IMG/VR virus record: IMGVR_UViG_3300027759_000252 | Span: 1 to 34,070 of that record | Strand: one strand, 5' to 3' | Length of the DNA stretch: 34,070 nt | Source of the DNA: a virus | Shown here: piece by piece, positions 22,532 to 31,247 of the stretch | How positions within the stretch are numbered: position 1 is the first letter of the stretch | How the letters are laid out: each line of letters opens with the position of its first letter | Made by a program: the position numbers and the translations under genes | Notes under the pieces: model-generated | Database searches by the model: none | What the model saw: only the letters and a program-made list of their open reading frames with translations | Told to the model about the DNA's origin: nothing

Positions 22532-24569
22532 AGAATTTGCCGACAACTTCGTCAAACTCAACACCAGTTCTGACAGCTACGAAGTTCAACTGAATGAAGT
22601 TGATGCTTCTGGCTGGCTTAATATAGATATCGCCAACGAATTCGTTACGATCAATTACTTCGCCAGTGTTATTTGTAGTATCGCAGATTACTCTAAAATC
22701 ATAGATACCACGACGACCTTGAACGTCACGTAGGAATGGCTCAACTAGACCCTTGAACTGTGATCTTGTAAATTCATCGTTGAACTCGAACAGAGTGAAC
22801 TTAGAAGCAGTAGCAATTGCCTTTTCAAGAACGATAAACAGACGACGAACGTTAATTCTATCGAAAGCTGATGGCTTTGCAAGTAGAGTCTTATCGCCGA
22901 AGAGAACTGTTCCTTGACCTGGGAAGGAAGTAACAGGATTGACACCATTCTTATATAGTTGATCTCTTTCAGCCTTGGTTGGATTCCAAGCAAGTTTGAC
23001 AAGATTCTTAATTTGACCACGATTGAAACCACCTGGTGAATACCAAGGATCGAAAGCAGTATCAGTTCTTGCGCAGAGACCAGCAATATCACCATTTAGT
23101 GGAATATAACGATATACGTCATTGTACTTGTCATATTGATACTTGTAACCTGAATCCATCACAGCATATGAAGAAGAACGATTCAAAGTATTTCTGAATC
23201 CAACAACGTCAGCTACCTGATTTCCATTATTGTTAACAACGTCGGCTCTGTCAGGAGAAACGAATACAACGCAATCCTTACGATCTTCTGCTAGGTTGTC
23301 TATTAGATAACCAGCTAGTTGAGTTGCACCACCAGCGCCTCGTGCTTTTCCTTGAAGGATAAGTGAAACGTCGATAGCTGTAGCATCTTTGAATAGGTCG
23401 TAACCTAGAGCGATTGTTGAGATTGGTAGAGTTGATTCATCATCACCATCTTGACCTAGATCAAAGGAAAGTGATAGTGGCTTTGAGTTTGTTGAGCTGG
23501 CTAGATTGTTTGCTGTATTTGCACCAGCATTGGCTCTATCATTTGCCCACCAAACATAATTTGAACCATCATTAATTACTGTTTGATAGAAGTTTGTAGC
23601 GCCATCTCTTGTCTTGGCATCAGTTGCTCTTGAAAGGTTTGCAAACACTTCAAGAATTGTGCCAGGAACGCCAGAAAACTTACCATCTTGATCAACAACA
23701 ACAGCATGAAGTTCGTCATTTGCTGCTGTATTGCCGAAAGAAGCCATATATTCTGATTGACCTGGAGCAGCATCAATAACAGTGAAATATTCCCAGTATC
23801 TATTGATTGTTGTTACAGCATTGAAATCTCTGCTCAAAGAAAAGTTTTCTTCAAGAGTTAGATTCAAGTTAGCTGTAGCTTGTGTGATACCAGTAATCTT
23901 AAGTAGTTGCTTGCCGATAGTTGAGTTACCAGCTTCAATGTAATCACCAACAGTAAACTGACCATTACCAGTTGTGGCTGCACCAGAAGAACCAAATACT
24001 AGCGTAGCAGCATTTGAACCAACAATGAAGACAGCATTTGAAACTGTGATAGCAGCTGTATACTGATTTGCTGAGTCACAAACAGAAATCTTTAGCGAGT
24101 CACCAAGATCGCCAGGGAAACGAGCAATATAATGCACGCCACCAGAACCGATTGCTGGGAAAGACTTTGTTAGATAATCGTCTCTATTCTTTACAACATA
24201 TGAGCTGAGTTCAACTGTATTTCCGATTAGTGTAGTATCGGTTGTAGCAATTGAATTGAACACACTGTTTGGGCTGTCGGTCAATGTTGTTGAAGAAGTG
24301 TTTGCAACTGTATTTGCAACACGAACAACATAAAGACTGTTACCATAGCCAAGGAAATTGGCTGCAGTAAACCATGTTTCTGCATTATGATTGGTTGGTT
24401 TTGTAAAACGATTTATAAGATTGATTTCAGAGTCTACTAAAGTTGCTAGGTCAACTGGACCCCAACGGAAAACACCAGCAATCGCGCCAGTAGATGTTGA
24501 TACCGCTGGAACAACTGTAGTGAGATCAATCTCAGTTACATTTACTCCTGGACTTAATTGAAATCCCAT
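22530..24569 (-). CDS. 18: contractile tail sheath protein gp18
   Basis: A 679-residue sheath protein (T4 gp18: 659), starting MGFQLSPGVNVTEIDLTTVV. The conserved C-terminal part is seen: WNPTKAERDQLYKNGVNPV, GQGTVLFGDKTL, NVRRLFIVLEKAI and a final TGVEFDEVVGKF. These form the ATPase-independent contraction lattice. The middle (about 150-400) is the variable protruding domain and shows little family conservation. A perfect late promoter is 41 bases upstream. Confidence 0.97.
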   Translation of the reverse strand: MGFQLSPGVNVTEIDLTTVVPAVSTSTGAIAGVFRWGPVDLATLVDSEINLINRFTKPTNHNAETWFTAANFLGYGNSLYVVRVANTVANTSSTTLTDSPNSVFNSIATTDTTLIGNTVELSSYVVKNRDDYLTKSFPAIGSGGVHYIARFPGDLGDSLKISVCDSANQYTAAITVSNAVFIVGSNAATLVFGSSGAATTGNGQFTVGDYIEAGNSTIGKQLLKITGITQATANLNLTLEENFSLSRDFNAVTTINRYWEYFTVIDAAPGQSEYMASFGNTAANDELHAVVVDQDGKFSGVPGTILEVFANLSRATDAKTRDGATNFYQTVINDGSNYVWWANDRANAGANTANNLASSTNSKPLSLSFDLGQDGDDESTLPISTIALGYDLFKDATAIDVSLILQGKARGAGGATQLAGYLIDNLAEDRKDCVVFVSPDRADVVNNNGNQVADVVGFRNTLNRSSSYAVMDSGYKYQYDKYNDVYRYIPLNGDIAGLCARTDTAFDPWYSPGGFNRGQIKNLVKLAWNPTKAERDQLYKNGVNPVTSFPGQGTVLFGDKTLLAKPSAFDRINVRRLFIVLEKAIATASKFTLFEFNDEFTRSQFKGLVEPFLRDVQGRRGIYDFRVICDTTNNTGEVIDRNEFVGDIYIKPARSINFIQLNFVAVRTGVEFDEVVGKF

Positions 24570-24609
24570 TTTATTATCTCCCTGATAAAGAGGTTACTCG
24601 ATTTTATTA

Positions 24610-24617
24610 TATTTATA
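24610..24617 (-). promoter_or_regulatory. T4-type late promoter TATAAATA
   Basis: Perfect late element on the minus strand in the 63-base gap between gp17 and gp18, 41 bases before the gp18 ATG. Confidence 0.85.
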
Positions 24618-24632
24618 AAATTCGAGTTTCTA

Positions 24633-26216
24633 CTAGAAATCGACAGTCCATGGTTTTGCTTCTTCTTCTATACCATCATCGTAAATTCCGAATGGCAGTG
24701 CCTCATCATCAAGCATTTTTTGGTTTGCGTCATACAATATTTTTCTAATATCTACGTCTGTCACCTCTTTAAAGTATGGTTGAGCTGTCAACCAAGCAAA
24801 TAAAACGCAACACATTACTAAATCATCATGACCTTCTTCAGCTTCGTAGGATGTTCCTTTTTGCGAAAACCTTGACAACTCTTGAATTGTTTCATAATCA
24901 TTAATAAACAGTTGATCTTTCTCAATCAAAGTTTTTAAATTAGCACAACCGATTCGTTTTACTTGTTTTGTTGTGCGCACCCCAAAATGTAAAGAACCAT
25001 TAAACCCACCACTTAGTGTTTGACCGTCGCGACCATTGTTTGTTGTAAACATGATGTATTCATATTCTAGATCATGGTGAAGGATATCCGCAACCTGTTG
25101 ACCAATATCATTAGTTTCAACAAGAACCATTGCACTGTTGTAAAATTTTGCTGCGGAGTATATGATGTTTGGGTAAAGCAGAGGAGAAATTAAGTTATTC
25201 CTATAAACAGCACAGATTTCATAGGGAGGTTTAGCCTTAAACACAATAAAAGCTGAGTAATCACCACCGGAACCCCTTGACGTATCGACTACAATAGTAT
25301 ATAATTCATCTTGTGATGGTTGATGATAGATGTTGATGTTCTCTTGCTTAGTAATTGGTGTTTTGAATACCAGTGACCTGAGTTTGGTTGGATGAATCAG
25401 AGTCATTGACGATCCAAGGAACTCACACTCAAATTCAACTCTGAATTGTTCCTCTGAAGTATTCTTTACCTGTTCAACCATCCAGTTGTGGTCTCTACCA
25501 GGCACATTTGACCAATGAACGTCGACTCGGGCATAGGTATTTCTATTTTCCTCTGAATCAACCCATAATTTATAGAAAAGATTTAGCCCATTTGGTGTTG
25601 AAGTAATAACAACCTTTGAAGATTTACCAGATGAGATCGTTGGATACACTGATGCGAAAAATTCTTCCTGAATATTGGTTGGAACGAAGGCAAACTCGTC
25701 TAGATAGATAAGGTTGAATGATCCACCACGAACTGCAGACGATGAAGTGGCGGCTGCAAGGATCTTTGAGCCGTTTTCAAGCTCAATATTACCCTTGTTC
25801 CACTCTTTTACGCCCATTTGCATAAATCTGGGTAGGTATTCGAACATCAACTGAATACGGGATAGAATTTCTCGTGCTTGCATCATCTTGTTGGCTAGAA
25901 TTGCTATATTGAAGTTCTCAGTAAAGAGAATTTTCCAAAGCATGTAGGCAGCAACAGTAGTTGTTTTACCAACCTGACGTGGCATCTTACAAATAGTGTA
26001 ACGATTCGCTTCAAACGTCGTTACCATTTCCTCTTGAAAGTCCCACAACGCAAAGTTGATAAGACCTCTGTCGACGTTAACGATTTTACAGTAGGTTTTA
26101 ATGAAGTAGACTGAATTTTTCGAACATTTTACATATTCAGAAAGTTCAAAAGGAGACCATTCTATAGCAACATTTGATTTTTTAAGATTTGGATTACCAA
26201 GATAAGTATCAGCCAT
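24633..26216 (-). CDS. 17: large terminase subunit gp17
   Basis: A 527-residue packaging motor (T4 gp17: 610). ATPase part: Walker A PRQVGKTT at 79-86, Walker B LIYLDE at 169-174 and coupling motif TSTPNG at 205-210. Nuclease part: Asp311 (VVDTSRGSGGDYS), Glu367 (VETND) and Asp464-465 (GHDDLV), the three acidic metal ligands of the RNase H-like fold. It pumps DNA through the gp20 portal and cuts concatemers. Its ATG shares a base with the gp16 stop. Confidence 0.98.
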   Translation of the reverse strand: MADTYLGNPNLKKSNVAIEWSPFELSEYVKCSKNSVYFIKTYCKIVNVDRGLINFALWDFQEEMVTTFEANRYTICKMPRQVGKTTTVAAYMLWKILFTENFNIAILANKMMQAREILSRIQLMFEYLPRFMQMGVKEWNKGNIELENGSKILAAATSSSAVRGGSFNLIYLDEFAFVPTNIQEEFFASVYPTISSGKSSKVVITSTPNGLNLFYKLWVDSEENRNTYARVDVHWSNVPGRDHNWMVEQVKNTSEEQFRVEFECEFLGSSMTLIHPTKLRSLVFKTPITKQENINIYHQPSQDELYTIVVDTSRGSGGDYSAFIVFKAKPPYEICAVYRNNLISPLLYPNIIYSAAKFYNSAMVLVETNDIGQQVADILHHDLEYEYIMFTTNNGRDGQTLSGGFNGSLHFGVRTTKQVKRIGCANLKTLIEKDQLFINDYETIQELSRFSQKGTSYEAEEGHDDLVMCCVLFAWLTAQPYFKEVTDVDIRKILYDANQKMLDDEALPFGIYDDGIEEEAKPWTVDF

Positions 26217-26587
26217 TATTCGTCCCGCATGCTCTTCAGCATTTTCTGAAGTTCAGCAGTTGATCCAACGAAAAGATTATTGGTTACAGTTTTCTTTTCT
26301 TCTGGAGCGTTACCAATGATGTCTTTTTTCTTTTTACTCAGATCAAGAAGATCTTTGTTAGCTTGAGTCAGTGCATTAATTAATGTAGCAACAACTTCAT
26401 AAGCTCTTGGATGTTGTGACTGATCAGCAAGATCAATCATACGATTGAGTGCTTCTTGACCGTTCATTAAAATACCATGAAGGTTTGATCTAGCAATTTG
26501 AAAGTCTTGTTGAGTTTCAGTTTCAATTGGTTCAATATCATCCATAGGAACAAGTGAAAGCGCTCGTTGTAATTTATCGTCGTCCAT
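26216..26587 (-). CDS. 16: small terminase subunit gp16
   Basis: A 123-residue helical protein (T4 gp16: 164) directly before gp17. The central helix pair (LHGILMNGQEALNRMIDLAD, then YEVVATLINALTQANKDLLD) forms the oligomer ring of small terminases, which feed and stimulate gp17. The C-terminus (NNLFVGSTAELQKMLK) matches the conserved gp17-interacting tail seen in this phage branch. It is coupled by TAATG on both sides. Confidence 0.93.
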   Translation of the reverse strand: MDDDKLQRALSLVPMDDIEPIETETQQDFQIARSNLHGILMNGQEALNRMIDLADQSQHPRAYEVVATLINALTQANKDLLDLSKKKKDIIGNAPEEKKTVTNNLFVGSTAELQKMLKSMRDE

Positions 26588-27456
26588 TATGTTCCCTTAT
26601 CAAAATCAATAATAAATCCATAATTGCTGTTTGCTGAAATTTGACCAATAGGTATACTGTTTGATGCTGGGAGTCCAGTCAACAATCCATTTTTATCAAT
26701 ACCAACAGGTTTATTATTTGCGGTAACGCCAGGTTGCACTTTTACTGTTTCAGCAGCAGTGGTTGGTAGCGTGTCGATCGCATCAGTAAAATCTTCTTCT
26801 CTTGCAACAGGATATAGTGCAGTATTTGCAATTTTGATAATGCTTTGTTTCTTAACTGGTCCGAAGATATAACCTTTTAGAGTAAAGGAAATAGTCCAGA
26901 TCAAAGTTTTACGTTCAATAAAAGCACCTTCATACACATCCTGAACATCAATAGTATTTAAAACTACTGGGATATCATGTTTGATATCAAGCTCAGGTAC
27001 AAGGTTAAGTGTGGCTGACCATTCTGGTGTGAAGAAAGGAAGAATCTGTTCCAGTATTTTATTACCATCTTCAGCATTCTTTACCATGATATTAAGGTTT
27101 AGATTGATGTTATATGGAACAGGGTTATATTGAAATCTCTGACTTGTTGTTGCAGCCGTATCAATTCCCTGAACAAACTTATTAACAGTATTTAATTTTC
27201 TATCTGAATCATATGACATGCCAGTTATCTCAAAAGACATAGCTGGTAGTGACATTGCGATTGGTCTATCTAAGTTTGGATCGCCTTGCAAACGAGCCAA
27301 CATTTTTTCTTTTGGCGCATAAGTCAAAGGAACCTTGAGAGTTTGAATTAACTCACCATTAGCATCTTCTCTATTCACATACAAATTATTGAATAGTGTA
27401 CCAAACAGAATGATATACTTACGAATAGTGCCATAGTACCATGTTTGATTAAACAT
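26587..27456 (-). CDS. 15: tail sheath stabiliser and completion protein gp15
   Basis: A 289-residue protein (T4 gp15: 272) starting MFNQTWYYGTIRKYIILFGT, with the family segments NREDANGELIQTLKVPLTYA and PYNINLNLNIMVKNAEDGNK. It forms the hexamer that joins the finished tail to the head neck. gp14 and gp16 flank it with shared-base overlaps. Confidence 0.95.
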   Translation of the reverse strand: MFNQTWYYGTIRKYIILFGTLFNNLYVNREDANGELIQTLKVPLTYAPKEKMLARLQGDPNLDRPIAMSLPAMSFEITGMSYDSDRKLNTVNKFVQGIDTAATTSQRFQYNPVPYNINLNLNIMVKNAEDGNKILEQILPFFTPEWSATLNLVPELDIKHDIPVVLNTIDVQDVYEGAFIERKTLIWTISFTLKGYIFGPVKKQSIIKIANTALYPVAREEDFTDAIDTLPTTAAETVKVQPGVTANNKPVGIDKNGLLTGLPASNSIPIGQISANSNYGFIIDFDKGT

Positions 27457-28187
27457 TAATAAGCTCCTTCCGAGAACGGATCAGTTTCGGAAAAATCAAC
27501 AAAGGTGTCTGCTTCTACTTGAATCTCATCATTGTCAGCAAAGAAATCTCCAGCCTGTGTATCAATATCAAACTGACCTTGGATAATTGGGAATCCGTCA
27601 GTATCAGTAATAATGAATCCATCTTCAGTTTTCAATGCATAATTAACTAGATCAATTGAGCGATTTCTTTCAAGAATATCAATCTCATAAATGCCAGTGT
27701 TCATACGTTCTCCAGAATACTCGAAGAGTTCGCATTGAACATCATACATTTGCAGAGCGCCCATCTGATAGAATACAGGTTCATGCTCTACGAATTTAAC
27801 TTGGAAGATCTTTTTATTGAGTGGAAAGTAAATTAAATCGCCTTCCTGTGGTCTGACGATTGCTGGTTCATATTTGCTAACTTCACCAGTAAATGTTCTT
27901 CTGGCTACTGTAAATGTAATTTGATCTCGGATCTGTAGATTAAATTTAGAAAGGAAGTCGCCTTCTCCAGCAAAACCTTCGACATTCTTGATATACATTT
28001 CAAGGAAGTACTGAGTGTTAAACTCAGCTAGAGGTGCCTCGCCTAGGATCTTATCTAAGTCTGTCAAAACTCTAGGGATATAATAAACATCATGACCGTA
28101 TATGCGAATTGATTCAATAACAAGGTCTTCGATTAGACCTTGCTCTCCACTGTTTTGGAAGTTATTGAAATATACGGAAGTTGCCAT
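27456..28187 (-). CDS. 14: neck protein gp14
   Basis: A 243-residue protein (T4 gp14: 256) starting MATSVYFNNFQNSGEQGLIE, with ESIRIYGHDVYYIPR, a family signature. gp13 and gp14 complete the filled head so that the tail can attach. The C-terminus is acidic (ADNDEIQVEADTFVDFSETD). The ATG shares a base with the gp13 stop. Confidence 0.95.
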   Translation of the reverse strand: MATSVYFNNFQNSGEQGLIEDLVIESIRIYGHDVYYIPRVLTDLDKILGEAPLAEFNTQYFLEMYIKNVEGFAGEGDFLSKFNLQIRDQITFTVARRTFTGEVSKYEPAIVRPQEGDLIYFPLNKKIFQVKFVEHEPVFYQMGALQMYDVQCELFEYSGERMNTGIYEIDILERNRSIDLVNYALKTEDGFIITDTDGFPIIQGQFDIDTQAGDFFADNDEIQVEADTFVDFSETDPFSEGAY

Positions 28188-28930
28188 TAGCCAATCATAT
28201 CCATAACTGGAAGTGAATACCCAGAAATCATTTCTTCTTCCATTCTCTGAATTTCAGCATCAGCGTCATCATAGATTTTTTCACCGTTAAAGGTTACTCC
28301 ACCAGGAAGTTGAAGACCGCTGAACTTGGTAAGATTTGATCCCCATTGTTTCTTGATCAGGGCTGTTGCATACTTGGCTAGCCAACGGTCACCCCATGCA
28401 TCAGTAAAGGTATCTGGATCAACTACTTCGTAGGCTTGAACTAGAAGATAGTTGCCAGTTACAACCTTGTTCCAATCAATGTCAACATATAGTCTATCTT
28501 TGTGTCTTGAATATCTGATAAGTGGCATACCGACAAGCATCTCAGAAATAATACCAAGATGAGTCATAGCAAGATAATAAGGTACCATTGATACTGATGT
28601 CAATGTGTAAAGATCGTTCAAAGCAATTTGATAGCGAATATTAAACAGATCTTGCGAGTTGATTGTTGGGTCGCCGATAGGAAATACCGACACAGCACCA
28701 ATAATATTTTCTGGTAATGTGATGTATTTGTCGATTACATTTTGATCTGTAATTTGATGTTTGTAGTAAGTCATCTCGGCACCATCGAAGTGATAGTCCC
28801 AGTAAAACTTAAGAGCTTCGTCGATACGATCTTCAGTTTGATCGTCGTCTACGTTAATTTCGATGACAGGTTTACCTAGTTTACGTAGGCAATATTCTTT
28901 GAACTCTGATCTTGAAGTGGGTACTGCCAT
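28187..28930 (-). CDS. 13: neck protein gp13
   Basis: A 247-residue protein (T4 gp13: 309; shorter forms are usual in marine relatives). It begins MAVPTSRSEFKEYCLRKLGK and contains DEALKFYWDYHFDGAEMTYY and a conserved W-G-x-x-L region (KKQWGSNLTKFSGLQLPGG). It fits the head-completion connector family that binds under the portal. It is the first gene of the gp13-17 operon, with a perfect late promoter 33 bases upstream. Confidence 0.94.
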   Translation of the reverse strand: MAVPTSRSEFKEYCLRKLGKPVIEINVDDDQTEDRIDEALKFYWDYHFDGAEMTYYKHQITDQNVIDKYITLPENIIGAVSVFPIGDPTINSQDLFNIRYQIALNDLYTLTSVSMVPYYLAMTHLGIISEMLVGMPLIRYSRHKDRLYVDIDWNKVVTGNYLLVQAYEVVDPDTFTDAWGDRWLAKYATALIKKQWGSNLTKFSGLQLPGGVTFNGEKIYDDADAEIQRMEEEMISGYSLPVMDMIG

Positions 28931-28962
28931 GATTTCTACTCGCAGTTAGGTGCATTACATTC

Positions 28963-28970
28963 TATTTATA
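28963..28970 (-). promoter_or_regulatory. T4-type late promoter TATAAATA
   Basis: Perfect late element on the minus strand 33 bases before the gp13 ATG. It overlaps the last codons of the upstream cupin-like gene. Confidence 0.83.
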
Positions 28971-29400
28971 AAATTTTTGCTGAGTTGAAAATTTCCTGCT
29001 TTGAGTACCCCTGAGAGAGCCAAAACTTGCTGTCTCTCATTTCTTTACCATTAACCAGAAACTTTGTGTATGATTCAATTTTACCACGAACAAATAAAGT
29101 CACAGCATATTTCTTGATTGGTTTGATTATGTGATACTGATTCATTGTTCTGAAACAAAAGAAACCTGGTTTCCTTGTGTGGGTTGTTACACCAGTTTCT
29201 TCTACTAGAGTTTCATAGTAACCACCCCAAAGAATAAAACTGAAGAAGTTCCATGGATGTGAGTGTAGAATATCAATATCTCCGTAAAGAACATTGATAC
29301 AAATTCTGTTTGTAAACCAAGGCATATACCGAACTATGTGTTCGATTTTGTTTTCTTCGGATGGTAACGTGATGATTTCTTTCCTGATAAGTTTCATCAC
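28966..29400 (-). CDS. cupin-like protein (HxHPW type)
   Basis: A 144-residue protein with a cupin-like pattern: ICINVLYGDIDILHSHPWNF, where His-Ser-His would be metal ligands, then FILWGGYYETLVEE, RKPGFFCFR and QYHIIKP with a further His. Bacteria and phages have small proteins with the order HxHPW, GGYxE, RxxG, R and H; no reaction is settled for them. A metal-dependent small-molecule enzyme or binding protein is plausible. The start overlaps the upstream gene by 4 bases. Confidence 0.7.
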   Translation of the reverse strand: MMKLIRKEIITLPSEENKIEHIVRYMPWFTNRICINVLYGDIDILHSHPWNFFSFILWGGYYETLVEETGVTTHTRKPGFFCFRTMNQYHIIKPIKKYAVTLFVRGKIESYTKFLVNGKEMRDSKFWLSQGYSKQEIFNSAKIL

Positions 29401-29726
29401 AGCTCCATTTCTATCTCTAACTTGAAGAAATTTTTGTGTAGTTTATCTGTTGACAATAATTCAGTACCAACTCTATATTCAACAAGGTCTCCAAAGAACA
29501 ACTTGTCTGCTTGTAATCTAGCAAATTTAACACTTTCATTATCAGGCACAAGTACAAGAACTTTTTGTCCGTGAAACTTAGCAGCCCCGATCGGACCAAA
29601 TACAACTTTGCCTACCCAGTGAGCATAATACAAAGAAGTATTAAGCGGAACAGGGACACTAGTTTTGAACAGCGTTCTTATTTCTTTCAGGAACTGTGGC
29701 TGCGATTCTAAGTTTGCCGTTGTCAT
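29397..29726 (-). CDS. hypothetical protein
   Basis: A protein of 109 residues from the ATG at 29726 (MTTANLESQPQFLKEIRTLF), chosen because AGGA lies nine bases upstream. An in-frame ATG ten codons earlier (29756) has no ribosome site and would lengthen the overlap with the upstream gene from 68 to 98 bases. Beta and helix segments alternate (GKVVFGPIGAAKFHGQKVLV, then FARLQADKLFFGDLVEYRVG). I do not recognise it. It ends inside the start of the cupin-like gene (4-base overlap). Confidence 0.65.
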   Translation of the reverse strand: MTTANLESQPQFLKEIRTLFKTSVPVPLNTSLYYAHWVGKVVFGPIGAAKFHGQKVLVLVPDNESVKFARLQADKLFFGDLVEYRVGTELLSTDKLHKNFFKLEIEMEL

Positions 29727-29898
29727 TATACATAATCCTAATTTTGTTCCCACCATATCTATTCAGAACATCTGTAGCAAACTCTTTAATCTTATCAAGA
29801 TCTTCCCATTCATAAGAAATATAATTTGTTGGATCTTCATCTAGTTGATGGATGAAGAAATAGCCAACGGTGTTTGGGTTTACCTCTAAAGTTTTCAT
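29659..29898 (-). CDS. hypothetical protein, 79 residues
   Basis: A small acidic protein, MKTLEVNPNTVGYFFIHQLD, followed by YISYEWEDLDKIKEFATDVL and a basic tail (VPERNKNAVQN). The ATG overlaps the desaturase stop (ATGA), so it is coupled to it. No motif was recognised. Its 3' part shares bases with the next gene in another frame, an overlap longer than usual for this genome. Confidence 0.7.
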   Translation of the reverse strand: MKTLEVNPNTVGYFFIHQLDEDPTNYISYEWEDLDKIKEFATDVLNRYGGNKIRIMYNDNGKLRIAATVPERNKNAVQN

Positions 29899-30668
29899 GC
29901 AGAAAGAACCTTACCAAAGAATCTATGAATTGGTCCGTGATCATAGATTTTAATATTGTCATGATGCACTTTGTGCATATTTTCAAGAATACCAATATAC
30001 TCGACCCAACGGATATTAATTGGTTCGTCGAATGGATGTAGAAGAATAGCAAACACCATACCGAAGATTGCGATACCAGTTGGCATTACCCATCCCCAGT
30101 AAAGCCACATTAATGGATTGCCAAGCAATAGACCTACGGCAAGAATAGTTGCTGGCCAGACAAGAATCCACCAGTGTAAGTCTCTTAAAAATGATACTTG
30201 CCATTTGTCTCTAAGGAGATGTTTAGCTGACAGAAATGAAAGTCTAAGATCATCACCCTTTGGTGCAGGATGATTTGCGTAAATTATTGCATTCCAAAAT
30301 CCTCTATGGATTGGAGAAGATGGATCTTTAACAGTATCAGTATATTTGTGATGCATATAATGAACAAGCGTAAATCCTAGCGGACTTGTTAAGGCTGTTG
30401 AAGTATAAAAGAATCCAACAAATCTTTGAACCCATGGTCTCATTGTTAGTGCTTTATGGCAAAGACCAAAGTGCATACCAATAACATTAATTCCGGAAAT
30501 AACAAAAGCCCAAGCAAACCAAGCAACAATCCAATGCATCCATGAATTTTCATAAAGAAATGGACCAGCAAACATCAATGGCATAAGTATAAACATACCA
30601 GCTGTTTGCAAAAATTTGGTGTAGTTTCCTACCTTTTCAGGGATAGTTGATGCTTCGGATTTTGCCAT
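29895..30668 (-). CDS. membrane fatty acid desaturase
   Basis: A 257-residue integral membrane protein. The three histidine boxes of acyl desaturases are present: H66-x4-H71 (HFGLCH), H103xxHH107 (HYMHH) and H232xxHH236 (HKVHH). Hydrophobic segments lie near 23-40, 44-64, 84-102 and 166-208, giving the usual two-hairpin layout, with the His boxes on the cytoplasmic side. It would use a di-iron centre and O2 to put a double bond in an acyl chain, so it would alter host lipids. It starts at 30668 with GGGAG 7 bases upstream. It is shorter than most bacterial acyl-CoA desaturases but has all the ligand boxes I can check. Desaturases occur in some marine myoviruses. Confidence 0.93.
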   Translation of the reverse strand: MAKSEASTIPEKVGNYTKFLQTAGMFILMPLMFAGPFLYENSWMHWIVAWFAWAFVISGINVIGMHFGLCHKALTMRPWVQRFVGFFYTSTALTSPLGFTLVHYMHHKYTDTVKDPSSPIHRGFWNAIIYANHPAPKGDDLRLSFLSAKHLLRDKWQVSFLRDLHWWILVWPATILAVGLLLGNPLMWLYWGWVMPTGIAIFGMVFAILLHPFDEPINIRWVEYIGILENMHKVHHDNIKIYDHGPIHRFFGKVLSA

Positions 30669-30671
30669 AAT

Positions 30672-31238
30672 TTACTCCCAAATTTTAATTAAGTAAGAAT
30701 CTTCTAAAGCTGTTAAATTTACAACTTCATTTGCGCTAAATTTAATAAGAGAAAAAGTTTGTCTATCTGTTGTGTTAATATTAATCTTACCTGTAGCAAC
30801 AAAGTAAAAAGTTTCTTGATTGTTAGTTTCTGAGATTGTATCTCCGGAATTTAAAGACATAATAGATCTTTGATATATCATACTCTTTTTAGGAATTAGG
30901 CAAAACCAGGATGTGTTATCTTCAATAGCAGTTAATTTATAAATCGTTTTACTTCTGGTCATGCTTGTGCCCTGACCTTTAGTAAAGATAAAATCTGGGT
31001 GTTTCTTGTTCTGAATTAGAACACTTCCGTTGGTTACCATAAAAATGTTAGGTTGATATCTAAACCATTCTCTCGCTTCTGGATCTGTTGTATGTGCGTA
31101 TACTGGTACCCAAGAAGGAGCTGGACCATCATACCAAGAAGTTTTATTACTTAGAGTGCTAGCATATCTAATTGTGAAATGTGGAGTTTCAATAATTTGA
31201 AAATCTGCTAACAAACCTACACTGTCAGAACTTGCCAT
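30672..31238 (-). CDS. tandem cupin-like protein with internal repeat
   Basis: A 188-residue beta-rich protein. The first half ends in YKLTAIEDNTSWFCLIPKK and the second half in NLTALEDSYLIKIWE, each preceded by a G-containing turn (FMVTNGSVLI, and FYFVATGKIN). This is the pattern of two successive cupin domains from an internal duplication. No clear HxH metal ligands are visible, so it may bind a ligand without catalysis. It sits between the radical SAM gene and the desaturase, and its stop forms part of the desaturase ribosome site. It has a late promoter 45 bases upstream. Confidence 0.65.
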   Translation of the reverse strand: MASSDSVGLLADFQIIETPHFTIRYASTLSNKTSWYDGPAPSWVPVYAHTTDPEAREWFRYQPNIFMVTNGSVLIQNKKHPDFIFTKGQGTSMTRSKTIYKLTAIEDNTSWFCLIPKKSMIYQRSIMSLNSGDTISETNNQETFYFVATGKININTTDRQTFSLIKFSANEVVNLTALEDSYLIKIWE

Positions 31239-31247
31239 TTTATTTTC

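Noticed and set aside
22530-24569. Repeats or a fibre-like insertion in the middle of the sheath gene
   Set aside because: The variable Ser/Thr/Asn-rich middle is normal for the protruding domain of gp18; no exact repeats were found.
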